This document shows, in pieces, positions 16,997 through 26,752 of a stretch of 64,000 nucleotides of DNA. The translations under genes and the position numbers were made by a program. Source of the DNA: Candidatus Hodarchaeota archaeon (GTDB taxonomy: Archaea > Asgardarchaeota > Heimdallarchaeia > Hodarchaeales > Hodarchaeaceae); the NCBI GenBank assembly GCA_016840285.1, contig JAEOSR010000090.1, positions 1 through 64,000 on the forward strand, read 5' to 3'. The notes under the pieces were generated by a model. That model was given only the letters and a program-made list of their open reading frames with translations, searched no databases and was not told where the DNA came from. Positions within the stretch are counted from its first letter, which is position 1, and each line of letters starts with the position of its first letter.

Positions 16997-19900
16997 CTAT
17001 TTTCTTTTACGTCTGATGAGAGTGGCAACCAAGTACATACTGGTCAGACTGAAGAGAAGCACTTCAAATTCGAACCCTGGAGCGCCGATAGCTGGAGCTG
17101 TGTCCTCTACATTATCTACCTGTATTAAAATAAGGATATACAGGTGATTTACCACTGTATCATCATCTTGTACGTCAATCTCACAGAGATAGTAATTATC
17201 AGCAGATCCAGTACTATCCCACGAGTATTCATACATAGACCACCCTGCATCTGTTCCAGCTTCGTCCATGTCAGTATTTTCTACAATACTGCCTAAATCT
17301 GGTTCCCCAGTGACAGGATCAAAGTCTTCAACAATCTGAACCTTGAAACCTACCGTTGTTATCTGACGATCGTCTTTCACTGCAACTTCAAAGTCAATAT
17401 CACCAGAAACGGGGTCATAATCGATTAAATTACCCCCTTCAACGTAATCACTGAGATTTTCTGGGAGATTTGAACGACTAGAACTCCATTCAGGGGGATC
17501 ACTAACTGTTGGTCCTTCCTGACCACCAATAACGGTGAATCCAATCTTCTCATGTTCAGTGTGTTGATTTTCATCAATATCAACAACTGTTATGTTGAGA
17601 ATCCGATCCCCATTCACTTCTTTGGTGAGATCATGCGTTCTCTCATAATAACCTGTTACATCATTGTAAGTCATGGTGTACATTGGCCCTTGATCAATCT
17701 GCATTTTAACTGATTGAATTCCTAGATCGTCGATTACTTCGACCTCGAATGTGAAACTGCCTGTTAATGTTTCACCCACTGCACTTGGGGAGATAACATC
17801 TATTGTTGGAGGGATTCCTGGTCTAACGTTGTCTACCTGAAGGTAGAAATCATAAATTACCTTGTGACCATCCATGTCCCATACAGTTATCGTAAAGAAG
17901 TGAACACTATTCTCAGCTTCACCTAAAGTATTCCAGTTGAACTCAAAGATGTTATCGTCATCTGTGTCATTTAATAGAAAACCTGTGAAATCCCTAGTCA
18001 AGACCACTGCAAATACTTCTACATCATCGGTCACTTCTACACGCATAGTATGGGTTCCGTAAACAGATTCATTCTCTGCGGTAATAAGATCAATGACTGG
18101 AGCATTGGTGGCAGCGCTATCATAATTATCCACTAATAAATTGTGTATCCCAAAGTCTACCCAATTGCCATCATTGTCTTCACTGTAAGCAACAAGTGTC
18201 CATTCTCCATCTGCGAATCCATCAGTTGTGTCCCACGTGATGTTATAGTCTATAGTTGGATAATTTTCCCACCAAACCGTCACTGGGATTTCTTGTTCAA
18301 ATTGTGCTATTCGGGCTGGTAAATCAGCAAAATATGCTTTTACTGTTGTTTCTTTAATTCCTGAGGAGCCAAAACGTTGATCCCAATCCGTTCCATTCCA
18401 GTAATAGAATGGCCATCCAAAGTGATGGACACCATGTGAGTTTTCATCCCATATCTTCACGTGGAGATGGTTATCCGTTCCTGTAAAGGTGACACCTTGT
18501 TCTTGGACGTCTTCACCCCAGTATTTATCTCCTGTGGTGAAATTGTGGTAATAAAAGTTCCCACTTGGTGGTTGGGTATCTACATCGTCTTCAAGGAATG
18601 TATAATCGAAAAATAACCCAAAATCATCGAATACAGTCCCATTGGGATTATAATCTTCATCAACGAACTCAAGAGAGGCTGCTTCTGTGTATATTTCCAA
18701 ATTGTGATTGATATATCTTATATCCCACCAAGGATCCTCCCAGGAATTGATATGCCAACCCCATCCGTTGTTTTCGCGAGGATAGACAGCATAAGCTTCA
18801 TAAGGAACAATTATGGGAAAACTGGAAACAGAATAATTACTGCTGAATGGGAACGATGACCAACTCCATTCTGATAATAAGTTGATATCCTCATTTACTA
18901 CTGATCCTGAATAGGTTTTTGTTGGATTAACCACTTCTTCTGCCAGTGGATTCCACCAGAAATCTATTTCATCTATCCATTGATCTACATCAGGACGATA
19001 ATAAGAAAATTGTCTATATTCTGTTGTGGTCATGTCTTGATTTTCAAAGACTGGAGTACTCTCGATTAGATTGTAGTTATCAGATAGGAGATTCTGACTC
19101 TTCACTTGAGTAAAATCATCGCTATGGAAGCGATAGGTGTTTCCTTCATAGTGTAGGCGATGCCAGTCCCAACTATTGTGGTCAGTGTGATTACTTGTGA
19201 AATCGATACTCAAGTGAGTTTCGATATCCATAGCTAGATTGTTTGCTGCACTGTAATGATCATCGATATCGTTGTAAACGATAGTGAGCTCAAAACTATT
19301 CCACAAGCTCTCTCTGTTCGGTCGGAAGGACAATTCCATTATTACTATGTTAGGATCCCAATTTGTTAATAATTCAAAATTAACAACTCTCGAGAATTCT
19401 CCTCGTAGATTAATGCCTTTGTACAAATAACCATAATGATTAACGACTAACGATGCTTCCATCCTTGATTGTAGGTAGTGTGGGACAAAGTTATAGTCAA
19501 AGCTGACTGATAGATCGGTATAGACATCATCAAAGATTTGGAAATCGACATCCCAGTAATGTTCCTTAAGCCATGGCTCAGGAGGAGGATGATATTTCCG
19601 ATAAATTGTAGTAGAACTAGTATTAGACGAAGGGGTATGCGTTATTGCTGTAACATTGGGGAGAGCATAGTTAATCCATAAATGATTCTGATAATTGTTT
19701 CTTTGGATCTTTTCTGTGTGGATCAGTTCATTCATTGTTAGTGTGTGAGATCCACTCATAATATCAGAAATGTCATAGTTGAAATCGAAACCAAAGGCAA
19801 AACCAATCGCTGGATCGCCACCTCCAGACGGCCACGCCCACGCATTGATATGGTTTGCTTCTGTCACATTAATGGTTTCAGCTAGCCCTCCGATATTTCG

Positions 19901-20488
19901 AGGAATGATTTCATCATTGATAAACTCAGTGAACCATGGCCAGACTATGTGAGAACGATAACGAACAGCAGTGAGATCGGTCCACGTGTCACCTCGCCAA
20001 TCTTCCCATGCCCATGTTCCTTCGTACTCATAGTGAATTAATAAACCTCGGCTCATGTAATCAACGATTAAATCAGCGTATTCTCTAGCTAGCTCAGCAT
20101 TATTGGTTCTAAAGTGGATTTCTACTTCAGTATTCTGGTCTCCTGGATCATCTGTTGGCCTGAACCACCAGTTAGCATGATCAAAAATGTCATAGACATC
20201 TCGATAGCTTGCTATGAAAAGATTAAGGTTCTGTTCCCCAAATCCTAGATCCTTAGAATTAAGCTCTGCTCGGGCGTTAATCCCTCCATCATGATTAACC
20301 CATACCCAGGCTGATTCCCAAAAGTCCGAATATGAGTTAACAGAGGGATTAGGAGTAATTATCTTTCTTCCAATGGATGACGAGGAAGTTCCTTGGGTTA
20401 TTTGTAGTGTTGTTGATATTATAAGTAATGAAAGGAGTAGAAGACAGAGCATAGAAATTGTAAATTTATTTAATTTTGTTTTCTTCAT
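16997..20488 (-). CDS. large secreted, C-terminally anchored surface protein
   Basis: 1163 residues. A basic start and hydrophobic helix (FTISMLCLLLLSLLIISTTL, about 9-28) form a signal peptide. Residues 50-620 are unusually rich in Trp, Tyr and Asn/Asp with many WxW-type strands. Residues 640-1120 contain Ig-like repeats (FTFEVEVIDDLGIQSVKMQI; DIDFEVAVKDDRQITTVGFK). The end reads APGFEFEVLLFSLTSMYLVA then RRKRK, a PGF-like motif, helix and basic tail, so the protein should hang on the outside of the cell. It may be an S-layer or adhesion protein; no enzyme motif was found. Confidence 0.75.
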   Translation of the reverse strand: MKKTKLNKFTISMLCLLLLSLLIISTTLQITQGTSSSSIGRKIITPNPSVNSYSDFWESAWVWVNHDGGINARAELNSKDLGFGEQNLNLFIASYRDVYDIFDHANWWFRPTDDPGDQNTEVEIHFRTNNAELAREYADLIVDYMSRGLLIHYEYEGTWAWEDWRGDTWTDLTAVRYRSHIVWPWFTEFINDEIIPRNIGGLAETINVTEANHINAWAWPSGGGDPAIGFAFGFDFNYDISDIMSGSHTLTMNELIHTEKIQRNNYQNHLWINYALPNVTAITHTPSSNTSSTTIYRKYHPPPEPWLKEHYWDVDFQIFDDVYTDLSVSFDYNFVPHYLQSRMEASLVVNHYGYLYKGINLRGEFSRVVNFELLTNWDPNIVIMELSFRPNRESLWNSFELTIVYNDIDDHYSAANNLAMDIETHLSIDFTSNHTDHNSWDWHRLHYEGNTYRFHSDDFTQVKSQNLLSDNYNLIESTPVFENQDMTTTEYRQFSYYRPDVDQWIDEIDFWWNPLAEEVVNPTKTYSGSVVNEDINLLSEWSWSSFPFSSNYSVSSFPIIVPYEAYAVYPRENNGWGWHINSWEDPWWDIRYINHNLEIYTEAASLEFVDEDYNPNGTVFDDFGLFFDYTFLEDDVDTQPPSGNFYYHNFTTGDKYWGEDVQEQGVTFTGTDNHLHVKIWDENSHGVHHFGWPFYYWNGTDWDQRFGSSGIKETTVKAYFADLPARIAQFEQEIPVTVWWENYPTIDYNITWDTTDGFADGEWTLVAYSEDNDGNWVDFGIHNLLVDNYDSAATNAPVIDLITAENESVYGTHTMRVEVTDDVEVFAVVLTRDFTGFLLNDTDDDNIFEFNWNTLGEAENSVHFFTITVWDMDGHKVIYDFYLQVDNVRPGIPPTIDVISPSAVGETLTGSFTFEVEVIDDLGIQSVKMQIDQGPMYTMTYNDVTGYYERTHDLTKEVNGDRILNITVVDIDENQHTEHEKIGFTVIGGQEGPTVSDPPEWSSSRSNLPENLSDYVEGGNLIDYDPVSGDIDFEVAVKDDRQITTVGFKVQIVEDFDPVTGEPDLGSIVENTDMDEAGTDAGWSMYEYSWDSTGSADNYYLCEIDVQDDDTVVNHLYILILIQVDNVEDTAPAIGAPGFEFEVLLFSLTSMYLVATLIRRKRK

Positions 20489-20623
20489 TTTTGAATTTTC
20501 TCCAATATTTCTAGAGATTTTCTTGTTATTGTCATAGAATTAGAATGCTATCTATGTTGATAAAGTAAACCATTTCAAATTAAAAGCTTCTAAATTTTCC
20601 CTTTTTTCATTTGTATAAAAGAA

Positions 20624-20917
20624 TTAGACTTTTATTTGTGGTTTATCTACAACTGCAAAAACTTCTACATCTTTAAATTCTTCATTTGGAGAGTGTACTT
20701 CAAAAAGCGGAACTGATGCTAATTCGCAATTCTTTGATAAAATCTCATATTTATTTTTCTGAAATGTTTCTAAAACGTAAACTGCTTTCACTAAACCGCT
20801 CATAACGTAAACTAGTGTGGCATAATAACCTGTGACATAATTTCCCTCCTCCAAATAATATGTACTTTGATCTTGTGATCTTTTATTCTCAGTGATGGCT
20901 TTTCCTTCTGGGGTCAT
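20624..20917 (-). CDS. small hypothetical protein
   Basis: 97 residues, soluble, with alternating strands and one helix (TGYYATLVYVMSGLVKAVYVLETFQKNKY). I do not recognise the family; the size suggests a small alpha/beta-barrel-like fold, which is a guess. It lies behind the large surface-protein gene's promoter region on the same strand. A palindrome sits 15 bases upstream of its ATG. Confidence 0.5.
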   Translation of the reverse strand: MTPEGKAITENKRSQDQSTYYLEEGNYVTGYYATLVYVMSGLVKAVYVLETFQKNKYEILSKNCELASVPLFEVHSPNEEFKDVEVFAVVDKPQIKV

Positions 20918-20931
20918 TGTACTAACCGCTG

Positions 20932-20947
20932 ATTAAATGTGTTTAAT
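20932..20947 (-). promoter_or_regulatory. palindrome upstream of the 97-residue gene
   Basis: ATTAAA-TGTG-TTTAAT is a perfect 6-base inverted repeat, 15 bases before the start at 20917. It could be an operator or part of the promoter; in AT-rich DNA it may also be chance. Confidence 0.25.
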
Positions 20948-21109
20948 GATCTAGTATAGTCATTCTTTGAAGCAAATCGTATTATTGGCATATCACTGTC
21001 AAAATCGATTTATTCATTTTATTATTAACATCACCAAATTTTATACCTTTCATTTTAGGCATAAATGAAAGAAGAATTTGTAATTATATTTTGAATATCT
21101 ATTGGAGAG

Positions 21110-21457
21110 GTGATTATGAAACCCAGAAAATCATATATCACGCTGATTCGGATCTTCATTAAGGTAGGATTTGGAATTATTCTAAGTTTATTTGTTGGAA
21201 TCGTTTATTCTGATAAGGTTCAGATTAATCCCTCCTTTAGACTTCTAGGATTATGTAATTTCTTGGTAGGCGGTATTCTCTTCGGAGGATTAAGACTTTT
21301 TTTTGGACCTGTATACATTGAAATAATTACAGTTCAAAATAGTGGAAAACTCTTTAGTTCTCTAGAAACAGATTTTGGTGAATCAGGGGAGGATTTAATA
21401 GCAGGATTAATAATGATTTCATGTAATTGCGGTTATTGCAATCACGTATCCAAGTAA
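21110..21457 (+). CDS. small membrane protein, hypothetical
   Basis: 115 residues with two hydrophobic helices (FIKVGFGIILSLFVGIVY and LGLCNFLVGGILFGGLRLFF). Start is GTG at 21110 or ATG at 21116, with GGAGAGG just upstream. Its last 39 bases overlap the end of the convergent gene at 21419, so its own C-terminus (ISCNCGYCNHVSK) may be read-through of a displaced stop. Function unknown. Confidence 0.4.
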   Translation: MIMKPRKSYITLIRIFIKVGFGIILSLFVGIVYSDKVQINPSFRLLGLCNFLVGGILFGGLRLFFGPVYIEIITVQNSGKLFSSLETDFGESGEDLIAGLIMISCNCGYCNHVSK

Positions 21458-22393
21458 TGATCCAAAAAGGGGAATTACAGCTGAAACACGAATCAGTTGA
21501 GGAATGGGAAAGGAAGACATTGAAACAAGTCGTGTTAAATTGTTTTGGTGCCGTATAATGGTCATTTCATCACTTTTATTAAGAATTAGGGAATGTATAA
21601 TCTCCTGTTGCCTATATATCATGGAGCCAAGGACACGGCTATACTTCTTCCAGCTACGATATATCGCTAGTCCACTCTGTTCAAAACCGATGAGAATCAA
21701 TACTAAAAGGGAACCTAGGAAAAGAAGTGTGACCCACTCCACATTAAGGAATGCAAAGAAGCTTGAAATTGTTGTCGTAACTAAAAATGGTAGAAGAAAA
21801 GAAAGCAGTAATAACTCGAATAATAAAGGAGGGAACGCATCAAAAATAAATGGATAAATCCATTCAAGGTCGATATCAATTGGAATTTTCTTAAGCTGGA
21901 ATTTCCCTTTCCCATTCGTTTCATTGAAACCAATGAAGTTGTCAATCAGACCAATATTTTCCAACCTCTTAAAAAGAAACAACATTTTATCATGATAACC
22001 ACTCCAATTAGGTGTAATGAGAAATATACTGTATAAGATTGTTATAATTGAGAATATAATTCCTAGGAAAGTAGCAAATCCAACAGAGATCATTAAACCA
22101 GCAGATACTTCGCGGGGAACACTACCAAATTCTTCAGGAGTTGTAAATGTTTTAAAAAAGACGACCTCAGAAATCACTTCAATTGAGAATAATAAGGAAC
22201 TTAAACCAAGAAATCCTAGAATAATAGAAATGATCAGAGCTATGATTTTTTGGCGTCCTGATCGAGGATGATCAAATATCTCTTTTTCTTTCCGTAAATA
22301 ATCCACGAAGGATTCCTTATCATACGTGATATCCTTCTTTATTTTCCAACTAAGCTCTTCTTTTAAAATCATATTCTGCTTTAATTGATCCAT
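21419..22393 (-). CDS. multi-pass membrane protein, hypothetical
   Basis: 324 residues. A charged N-terminal 45 residues is followed by about six hydrophobic helices (ALIISIILGFLGLSSLLFSI; FELLLLSFLLPFLVTTTISS; VTLLFLGSLLVLILIGF; a final LFGSLLGYVIAITAIT). A soluble segment of about 70 residues lies in the middle. No family recognised. The GNAT gene ends up upstream on the same strand with a 36-base gap, so the two may be co-transcribed. Confidence 0.6.
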   Translation of the reverse strand: MDQLKQNMILKEELSWKIKKDITYDKESFVDYLRKEKEIFDHPRSGRQKIIALIISIILGFLGLSSLLFSIEVISEVVFFKTFTTPEEFGSVPREVSAGLMISVGFATFLGIIFSIITILYSIFLITPNWSGYHDKMLFLFKRLENIGLIDNFIGFNETNGKGKFQLKKIPIDIDLEWIYPFIFDAFPPLLFELLLLSFLLPFLVTTTISSFFAFLNVEWVTLLFLGSLLVLILIGFEQSGLAIYRSWKKYSRVLGSMIYRQQEIIHSLILNKSDEMTIIRHQNNLTRLVSMSSFPIPQLIRVSAVIPLFGSLLGYVIAITAIT

Positions 22394-22429
22394 TGAAATC
22401 TCCGTCTTTGTTTAAAATCTCATTAACAA

Positions 22430-22888
22430 TTATTCATTGATTTTAAGCTCGAGATTAATCATATCACCTCGTGTGAATCCAATCCCATTGAAAAATCGAA
22501 GTAATTCCCAGTCTCGCCAGTTGACGAGTGTATAAACGGTATCAACACCCACTTTTTTCATATAATTAAGGAGTTCTTTCATTAATAATTGTCCGATCCC
22601 CTTTTTCTGATAAACTGGATCAACTCCGATCGTATCAATCCAACCAATATTCTCTGGCACACCATACTCCCAGCCACTTGCCTCAGCAAAGATGAAACCA
22701 ACTACTTCATCTTCCATTTCTGCTACTAGTGATGGTAGAGGTGATTTCTTTCCAGTCATTTCAACTTTTCTTTCCCAATATTCTGGTCGGCTTTCTTTAA
22801 GAACCTTATTGTCTATCTCGATGATTCTATCGAGATCTTCTTCTTTCATTATTCTAATTATTACTTCTTGTGTGGACATATTTTCCAT
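22430..22888 (-). CDS. GNAT-family N-acetyltransferase
   Basis: 152 residues, a single GNAT domain. It opens EVIIRIMKEEDLDRIIEID, has VGFIFAEASGW in the central strand, and carries the acetyl-CoA motif IDTIGVDPVYQKKGIGQLLM (V-x4-Q-x-x-G-x-G/A) at about 85-104. The RimI-like layout suggests acetylation of protein N-termini or a small amine; the substrate is not visible. A TATA-like TTTATAA lies about 33 bases upstream. Confidence 0.85.
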   Translation of the reverse strand: MENMSTQEVIIRIMKEEDLDRIIEIDNKVLKESRPEYWERKVEMTGKKSPLPSLVAEMEDEVVGFIFAEASGWEYGVPENIGWIDTIGVDPVYQKKGIGQLLMKELLNYMKKVGVDTVYTLVNWRDWELLRFFNGIGFTRGDMINLELKINE

Positions 22889-23117
22889 ATCCTTCTCCTA
22901 TCTACAAGCATCCGAGTCAATTATAAACCTTTCATTGATGGTTCCCAGTATATATATCTTTAGTAAATGATATTTGTGTCTGATAACAGATAAAATAACA
23001 ATCAGAACTTGTTTCAAAAAGAGAGAGGAGTACCTTTAAAAAGATATTATGAGGATGAAAGTTGCTTCTGATTGAGTTGCTTTAAACGAATTAATTGCAA
23101 AGACAATGTGATGATTT

Positions 23118-24935
23118 ATGGATCTGTTTGAAAGAATAAAATTAATACTCGAAACTCAACCGTACATTCCATTTGATATAGGCAATGTAAAGAATCTAGC
23201 TACAAGTCTTTTTTTGACCCCAAGTAACGCGATGATCCTCCATTTAACCTCCTTGGATAATCCAAATGACCATATCCCCATTCTTCCAGAAAATGCTTTC
23301 ACAGTTGACGCACGGTTCTCTCCTGATGATTCTTGGATCGCTCTCCCTATTGACTATTCAGGAAAAGAAGATAGTGAGTTATATCGGTTACCTACGACTC
23401 ATGATGAAAAGTCTATTCCATTAGAAAGATTAAGTACAACATCAGGAAGGCATTTATGGGTAAATTGGAACCCTAATGGTACTCAACTCGTATGGGGGTA
23501 TTCACAAAAGAAAATGAATAGAGTAAGCCTATTTAATAACAAACTTGATTCTGAGGAGAATGTTTTGTGGGAAGGTGAAGGAATCCCTCTCATCGGTCAT
23601 TGGAAACATCCAAACATGATAAAATTTACTATACTTACTTCTGTAACAAATAAATCCGACGAAATCATTATCAATCCAATCAATAACGAGGTTATTCAGT
23701 CAATTCCTGTTGCAAGTTCATGGGTGTTTTTTGGATTATGGCATCCGACAAAACCCATTTTTCCATATCTTACTAGAGATAAGAGTACATTAGCTCTGTT
23801 TAACCTTGATCCTAAGGAAACTATTCTGCTGCCAACACCTGAGGGAGAGATTGAAAAAGTTATCTGGGACCAAAAAGGAGATAATCTTTATTTTTCTGCT
23901 TCAAAAGATGCCCGAGATAAAATTTATTCGATTCATGTCGAGTCACAGGTTTTGACTGAACTTCTATTCCCAGAAGGAATTAACAAGCTTGTCAAGATTC
24001 GTGAAATAGATAACAAAAATGTCTTGTTCTTTGTCCACGCAGATGCTACAACTCGACATAATCTATGGATGTACGATCTTCTATCTCAGGAATACACTCA
24101 GCTTACAAAGAAAAGATCACCAGAAATCGGTACAGAAGCATTTCCACTAGTTCAATCAATAAGTGAGTATTGGAATTCCACAGATGGACTTGAAATTCAT
24201 GGATTCGTAATGAAACCTTCTACCCCTATACCTAAAGAAGGGTATCCTATGGTGGTTTTTGTTCATGGTGGACCGATGGGCCAAGATGTAGATTCTTTTG
24301 TGGGGACTTATCAAATTCTAGCTCAAGAAGAATTTGTTGTTTTTCGTCCTAATTTTCGTGGATCTACAGGATACGGAGAAACGTTCCAGAGAGCAAACTT
24401 TAGAGAGATTGGTAAGGCAGATCTAATGGATATCGTCTCTGGAATAAACATGCTTATTGATAAACATAATGTGAATCCTAAAAAAGTAATTATTACTGGA
24501 GGATCTTATGGAGGGTATATGACCTTAAGAGCATTAACTAAACCAGAGCTCTTCGAGTTTTGCGCGGGTTGGGCTGAAGCTGCAATTTCAGATTGGGAAT
24601 ATATGTATGATCAAGCTGTAGATGAAGTATTCAAACAATTTGTTGTATTATTATTTGGTCCAATGGATAATGAGGAGAGTCGGCCATTTTTAAAGGAATC
24701 TTCACCCCTAAATGATTGGGAAAAGGTAAGCAAACCTCTTGGTGTCGTCCAATTTGCTAATGATACTCGTACACCCTTAAAGCCTGTCTGGGACTTTGTA
24801 AACAACCTCTATGATCGTGGAGATGAGATTGAGTTCCATGTACGACCTGCAATGGGTCATGCAAATATACCTAAGGGATATTTAATTCGTTCTATAGCCC
24901 GTTTGATACAATTTTGCCAGAGAGTAGTTGAATAA
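23118..24935 (+). CDS. S9-family peptidase (prolyl oligopeptidase / acylaminoacyl-peptidase type)
   Basis: 605 residues. The N-terminal 350 form a beta-propeller of the WD40-like TolB type (DARFSPDDSWIALP). The C-terminal alpha/beta-hydrolase domain has VVFVHGGPMGQDVDSF, RPNFRGSTGYGETF and the nucleophile motif GGSYGGYM with Ser463; Asp549 (FANDTR) and His581 (AMGHAN) complete the triad. No signal peptide is seen, so it likely digests oligopeptides in the cytoplasm. The length matches the family. It is monocistronic. Confidence 0.9.
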   Translation: MDLFERIKLILETQPYIPFDIGNVKNLATSLFLTPSNAMILHLTSLDNPNDHIPILPENAFTVDARFSPDDSWIALPIDYSGKEDSELYRLPTTHDEKSIPLERLSTTSGRHLWVNWNPNGTQLVWGYSQKKMNRVSLFNNKLDSEENVLWEGEGIPLIGHWKHPNMIKFTILTSVTNKSDEIIINPINNEVIQSIPVASSWVFFGLWHPTKPIFPYLTRDKSTLALFNLDPKETILLPTPEGEIEKVIWDQKGDNLYFSASKDARDKIYSIHVESQVLTELLFPEGINKLVKIREIDNKNVLFFVHADATTRHNLWMYDLLSQEYTQLTKKRSPEIGTEAFPLVQSISEYWNSTDGLEIHGFVMKPSTPIPKEGYPMVVFVHGGPMGQDVDSFVGTYQILAQEEFVVFRPNFRGSTGYGETFQRANFREIGKADLMDIVSGINMLIDKHNVNPKKVIITGGSYGGYMTLRALTKPELFEFCAGWAEAAISDWEYMYDQAVDEVFKQFVVLLFGPMDNEESRPFLKESSPLNDWEKVSKPLGVVQFANDTRTPLKPVWDFVNNLYDRGDEIEFHVRPAMGHANIPKGYLIRSIARLIQFCQRVVE

Positions 24936-24961
24936 CGTATAGGTTTGTTTCATTGTTATCT

Positions 24962-25783
24962 TCAAATGGTCTTAACAGCTGACACAATCAAAGAAAATGG
25001 AATTTTCTGATTAATGGTAATGAACTTAGTATCAATTTTATCCGCGTTTTGATAAGGAACCGTATCACCTAACTCTTGTACCTCTTCAATAGAGTAACCT
25101 GGAGGTTCTACTATTCGTTCAATCTGGAAACCAGCAGCAATTAATCCATTTATTATCTGGTCAAAGCGATAATATGTACTTCCAAACGAGGCTATTTTTC
25201 GTCCTTCTTTATCTTCCCAACTCCAAGTATCCCGTTCATTATTAAAGTAACTGCGGATTTTTTCAAACTTGCCTTCTTCCATTGCTTCCCAGACCACTGG
25301 CATCAAGGGGTGAAGAATACATATCACAATCCTCCCTGTTTCTCGGAGTACCCGAAAACTTTCATCTAAGACAGTCTGAAGGTGTTCTACATAGCTCAAG
25401 GCATGTGATGATACTATCAAATCAAATGAGGTACCATGTAATATAGATAGATCTTCCATGCTACTTTGTAGAAACTCAATCTCTACATTTTGACTACTAG
25501 CGAGTTTTCTTGCATATTCCAGTTGTTTGGTGGATTGATCAAGCGCCTTAACGGTCTTAGCTCCCCATTTCGCAAGTACAATAGCATTTTGTCCGCCTCC
25601 ACACCCTAGCTCAAGGACGTCCAACCCGTCTACATCCCCTATCACCTTAAGGGTTTTTTCTCCAGGACTGTATGGACCATAGTGTACATCCGTTAATGAA
25701 ATAAAAGTTGTACTTTGATAATAATCGCTTAGAAGATCCCATGACGCACGATTTTTTTCATTTGACAATATAAATCCACTCAT
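24962..25783 (-). CDS. class I SAM-dependent methyltransferase
   Basis: 273 residues. Motif I is VLELGCGGGQNAIVLAKWG (about 55-73), followed by the acidic ribose contact VKALDQSTKQ, motif II FDLIVSSHALSYV and motif III FRVLRETGRIVI. The start WDLLSDYYQ is common among small-molecule methyltransferases of the UbiE/COQ5-like group. Substrate unknown. It converges with the S9 peptidase gene, with a 26-base gap. Confidence 0.85.
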   Translation of the reverse strand: MSGFILSNEKNRASWDLLSDYYQSTTFISLTDVHYGPYSPGEKTLKVIGDVDGLDVLELGCGGGQNAIVLAKWGAKTVKALDQSTKQLEYARKLASSQNVEIEFLQSSMEDLSILHGTSFDLIVSSHALSYVEHLQTVLDESFRVLRETGRIVICILHPLMPVVWEAMEEGKFEKIRSYFNNERDTWSWEDKEGRKIASFGSTYYRFDQIINGLIAAGFQIERIVEPPGYSIEEVQELGDTVPYQNADKIDTKFITINQKIPFSLIVSAVKTI

Positions 25784-26061
25784 TCCTAACTTTGGAGCTA
25801 CTTTTATGAATAATTTGAGGGCATTTAAATCCGCTTTTTATACTTCTTTGCCATCTCTATGATGTGGTTACCTGCCAATCCTGAAAATGAAAACCCTTAC
25901 CACCAGTAATCGTGTCTATAGATATAATTTTGGAGAATCGTTGTTTAGGCTCTTCTTCAATATTTCAAAGAAGATGATTATTCATTCCTAATCCAGAAGT
26001 TCCATTAAGAACAAAAAAATTATGTTCTCTTAAGAAAGACATATTATATATATAGAAAGGA

Positions 26062-26310
26062 TTAAAATCCCATGTTATCTGGATCGAAATCTACCATAAA
26101 AGAAATCCAGAATTCATCAATTTTTCCGTTTCTTGCTGGAATAATGGCATTATATATCCCCTCCCACAATCGTGTATTAATTCCGACAATTATTCGCAGA
26201 ATTGAGTTCGATAACTCCTCATTTATAATCCAAAGAACCCGAATTGGTTGAATAGAAATGAAAAAGTCAGATGGATCGAAAATTTCATCTTTTTCATAAA
26301 ACTTGAATTT
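26062..26310 (-). pseudogene. remnant of an unidentified protein gene
   Basis: An 82-codon frame with no ATG start, bounded upstream by TAG (26311-26313). It contains FFISIQPIRVLWIINEELSN, then INTRLWEGIYNAIIPARNGK and IDEFWISFMVDFDPDNMGF. The pattern T-x-W-G-x-YNxIIP...DExW...FDPD recalls the opening of a prokaryotic protein family whose name I cannot give with certainty. Protein-like composition plus a missing start and rest point to a dead fragment. Confidence 0.35.
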
Positions 26311-26543
26311 CTATACCGTTCCGTGATACCTAGGCTTTTATCGCGAACGATAAAAACAGCTCATTCCTGATTCATAGAGTCGTGCCCAGGAGAACCAGGT
26401 CTTACAAACTCTCCACAAGCGTTTAACGTCTCTGGGGAACTCTCAGCGACGAATTCTATGGAAGTTCTGGTATTAGAAAACATTATTCATTTATAAACTC
26501 CCTATTTTCTTTGGCAAAAGAGTTACTAGGATTAGCTATAAAA

Positions 26544-26574
26544 GCCTACAAAAGAGTCAACTATTAGCAACCCT
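26544..26574. repeat. 31-base dispersed repeat, copy 1
   Basis: Identical over 31 bases to 55491-55521 in the same orientation; core AAAAGAGTCAACTATTAG. The flanks differ completely. About 30 bases to its left a related, imperfect copy (AAAAGAGTTACTAGGATTAG, 26517-26536) is visible, so the element may belong to a small repeat family. It lies in a decayed intergenic region. Confidence 0.75.
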
Positions 26575-26752
26575 CAAAAAATTATATATGAAATTACGTA
26601 TAATTGTTATCTCATATTAATAAGCCATCGATGTAATGTTTGAAATGGTATATCAAAAATGTTCGAAATTTGAACAGTTTCAAGGTCACAATGATCAGGA
26701 TATAACATCATGAGAAAAGGGCAACTCATATTTCTCTCCTAAGTTGATTATT

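Larger units (their letters stand above)
25784..26743. other. 960-base stretch without an intact gene
   Basis: This is the longest gene-free gap in the window. It holds a decayed ORF (26062-26310), one copy of a 31-base dispersed repeat (26544-26574) and many stop codons in all frames. Around 26340-26470 the minus strand reads RDVKRLWRVCKTWFSWARLY before a stop, which may be another coding remnant I cannot identify. No tRNA-like or other RNA fold stood out. Confidence 0.4.

Noticed and set aside
25850..26600. Search for tRNA or other RNA genes in the largest gap
   Set aside because: No acceptor/T-arm pattern or strong GC-rich fold was found by eye.
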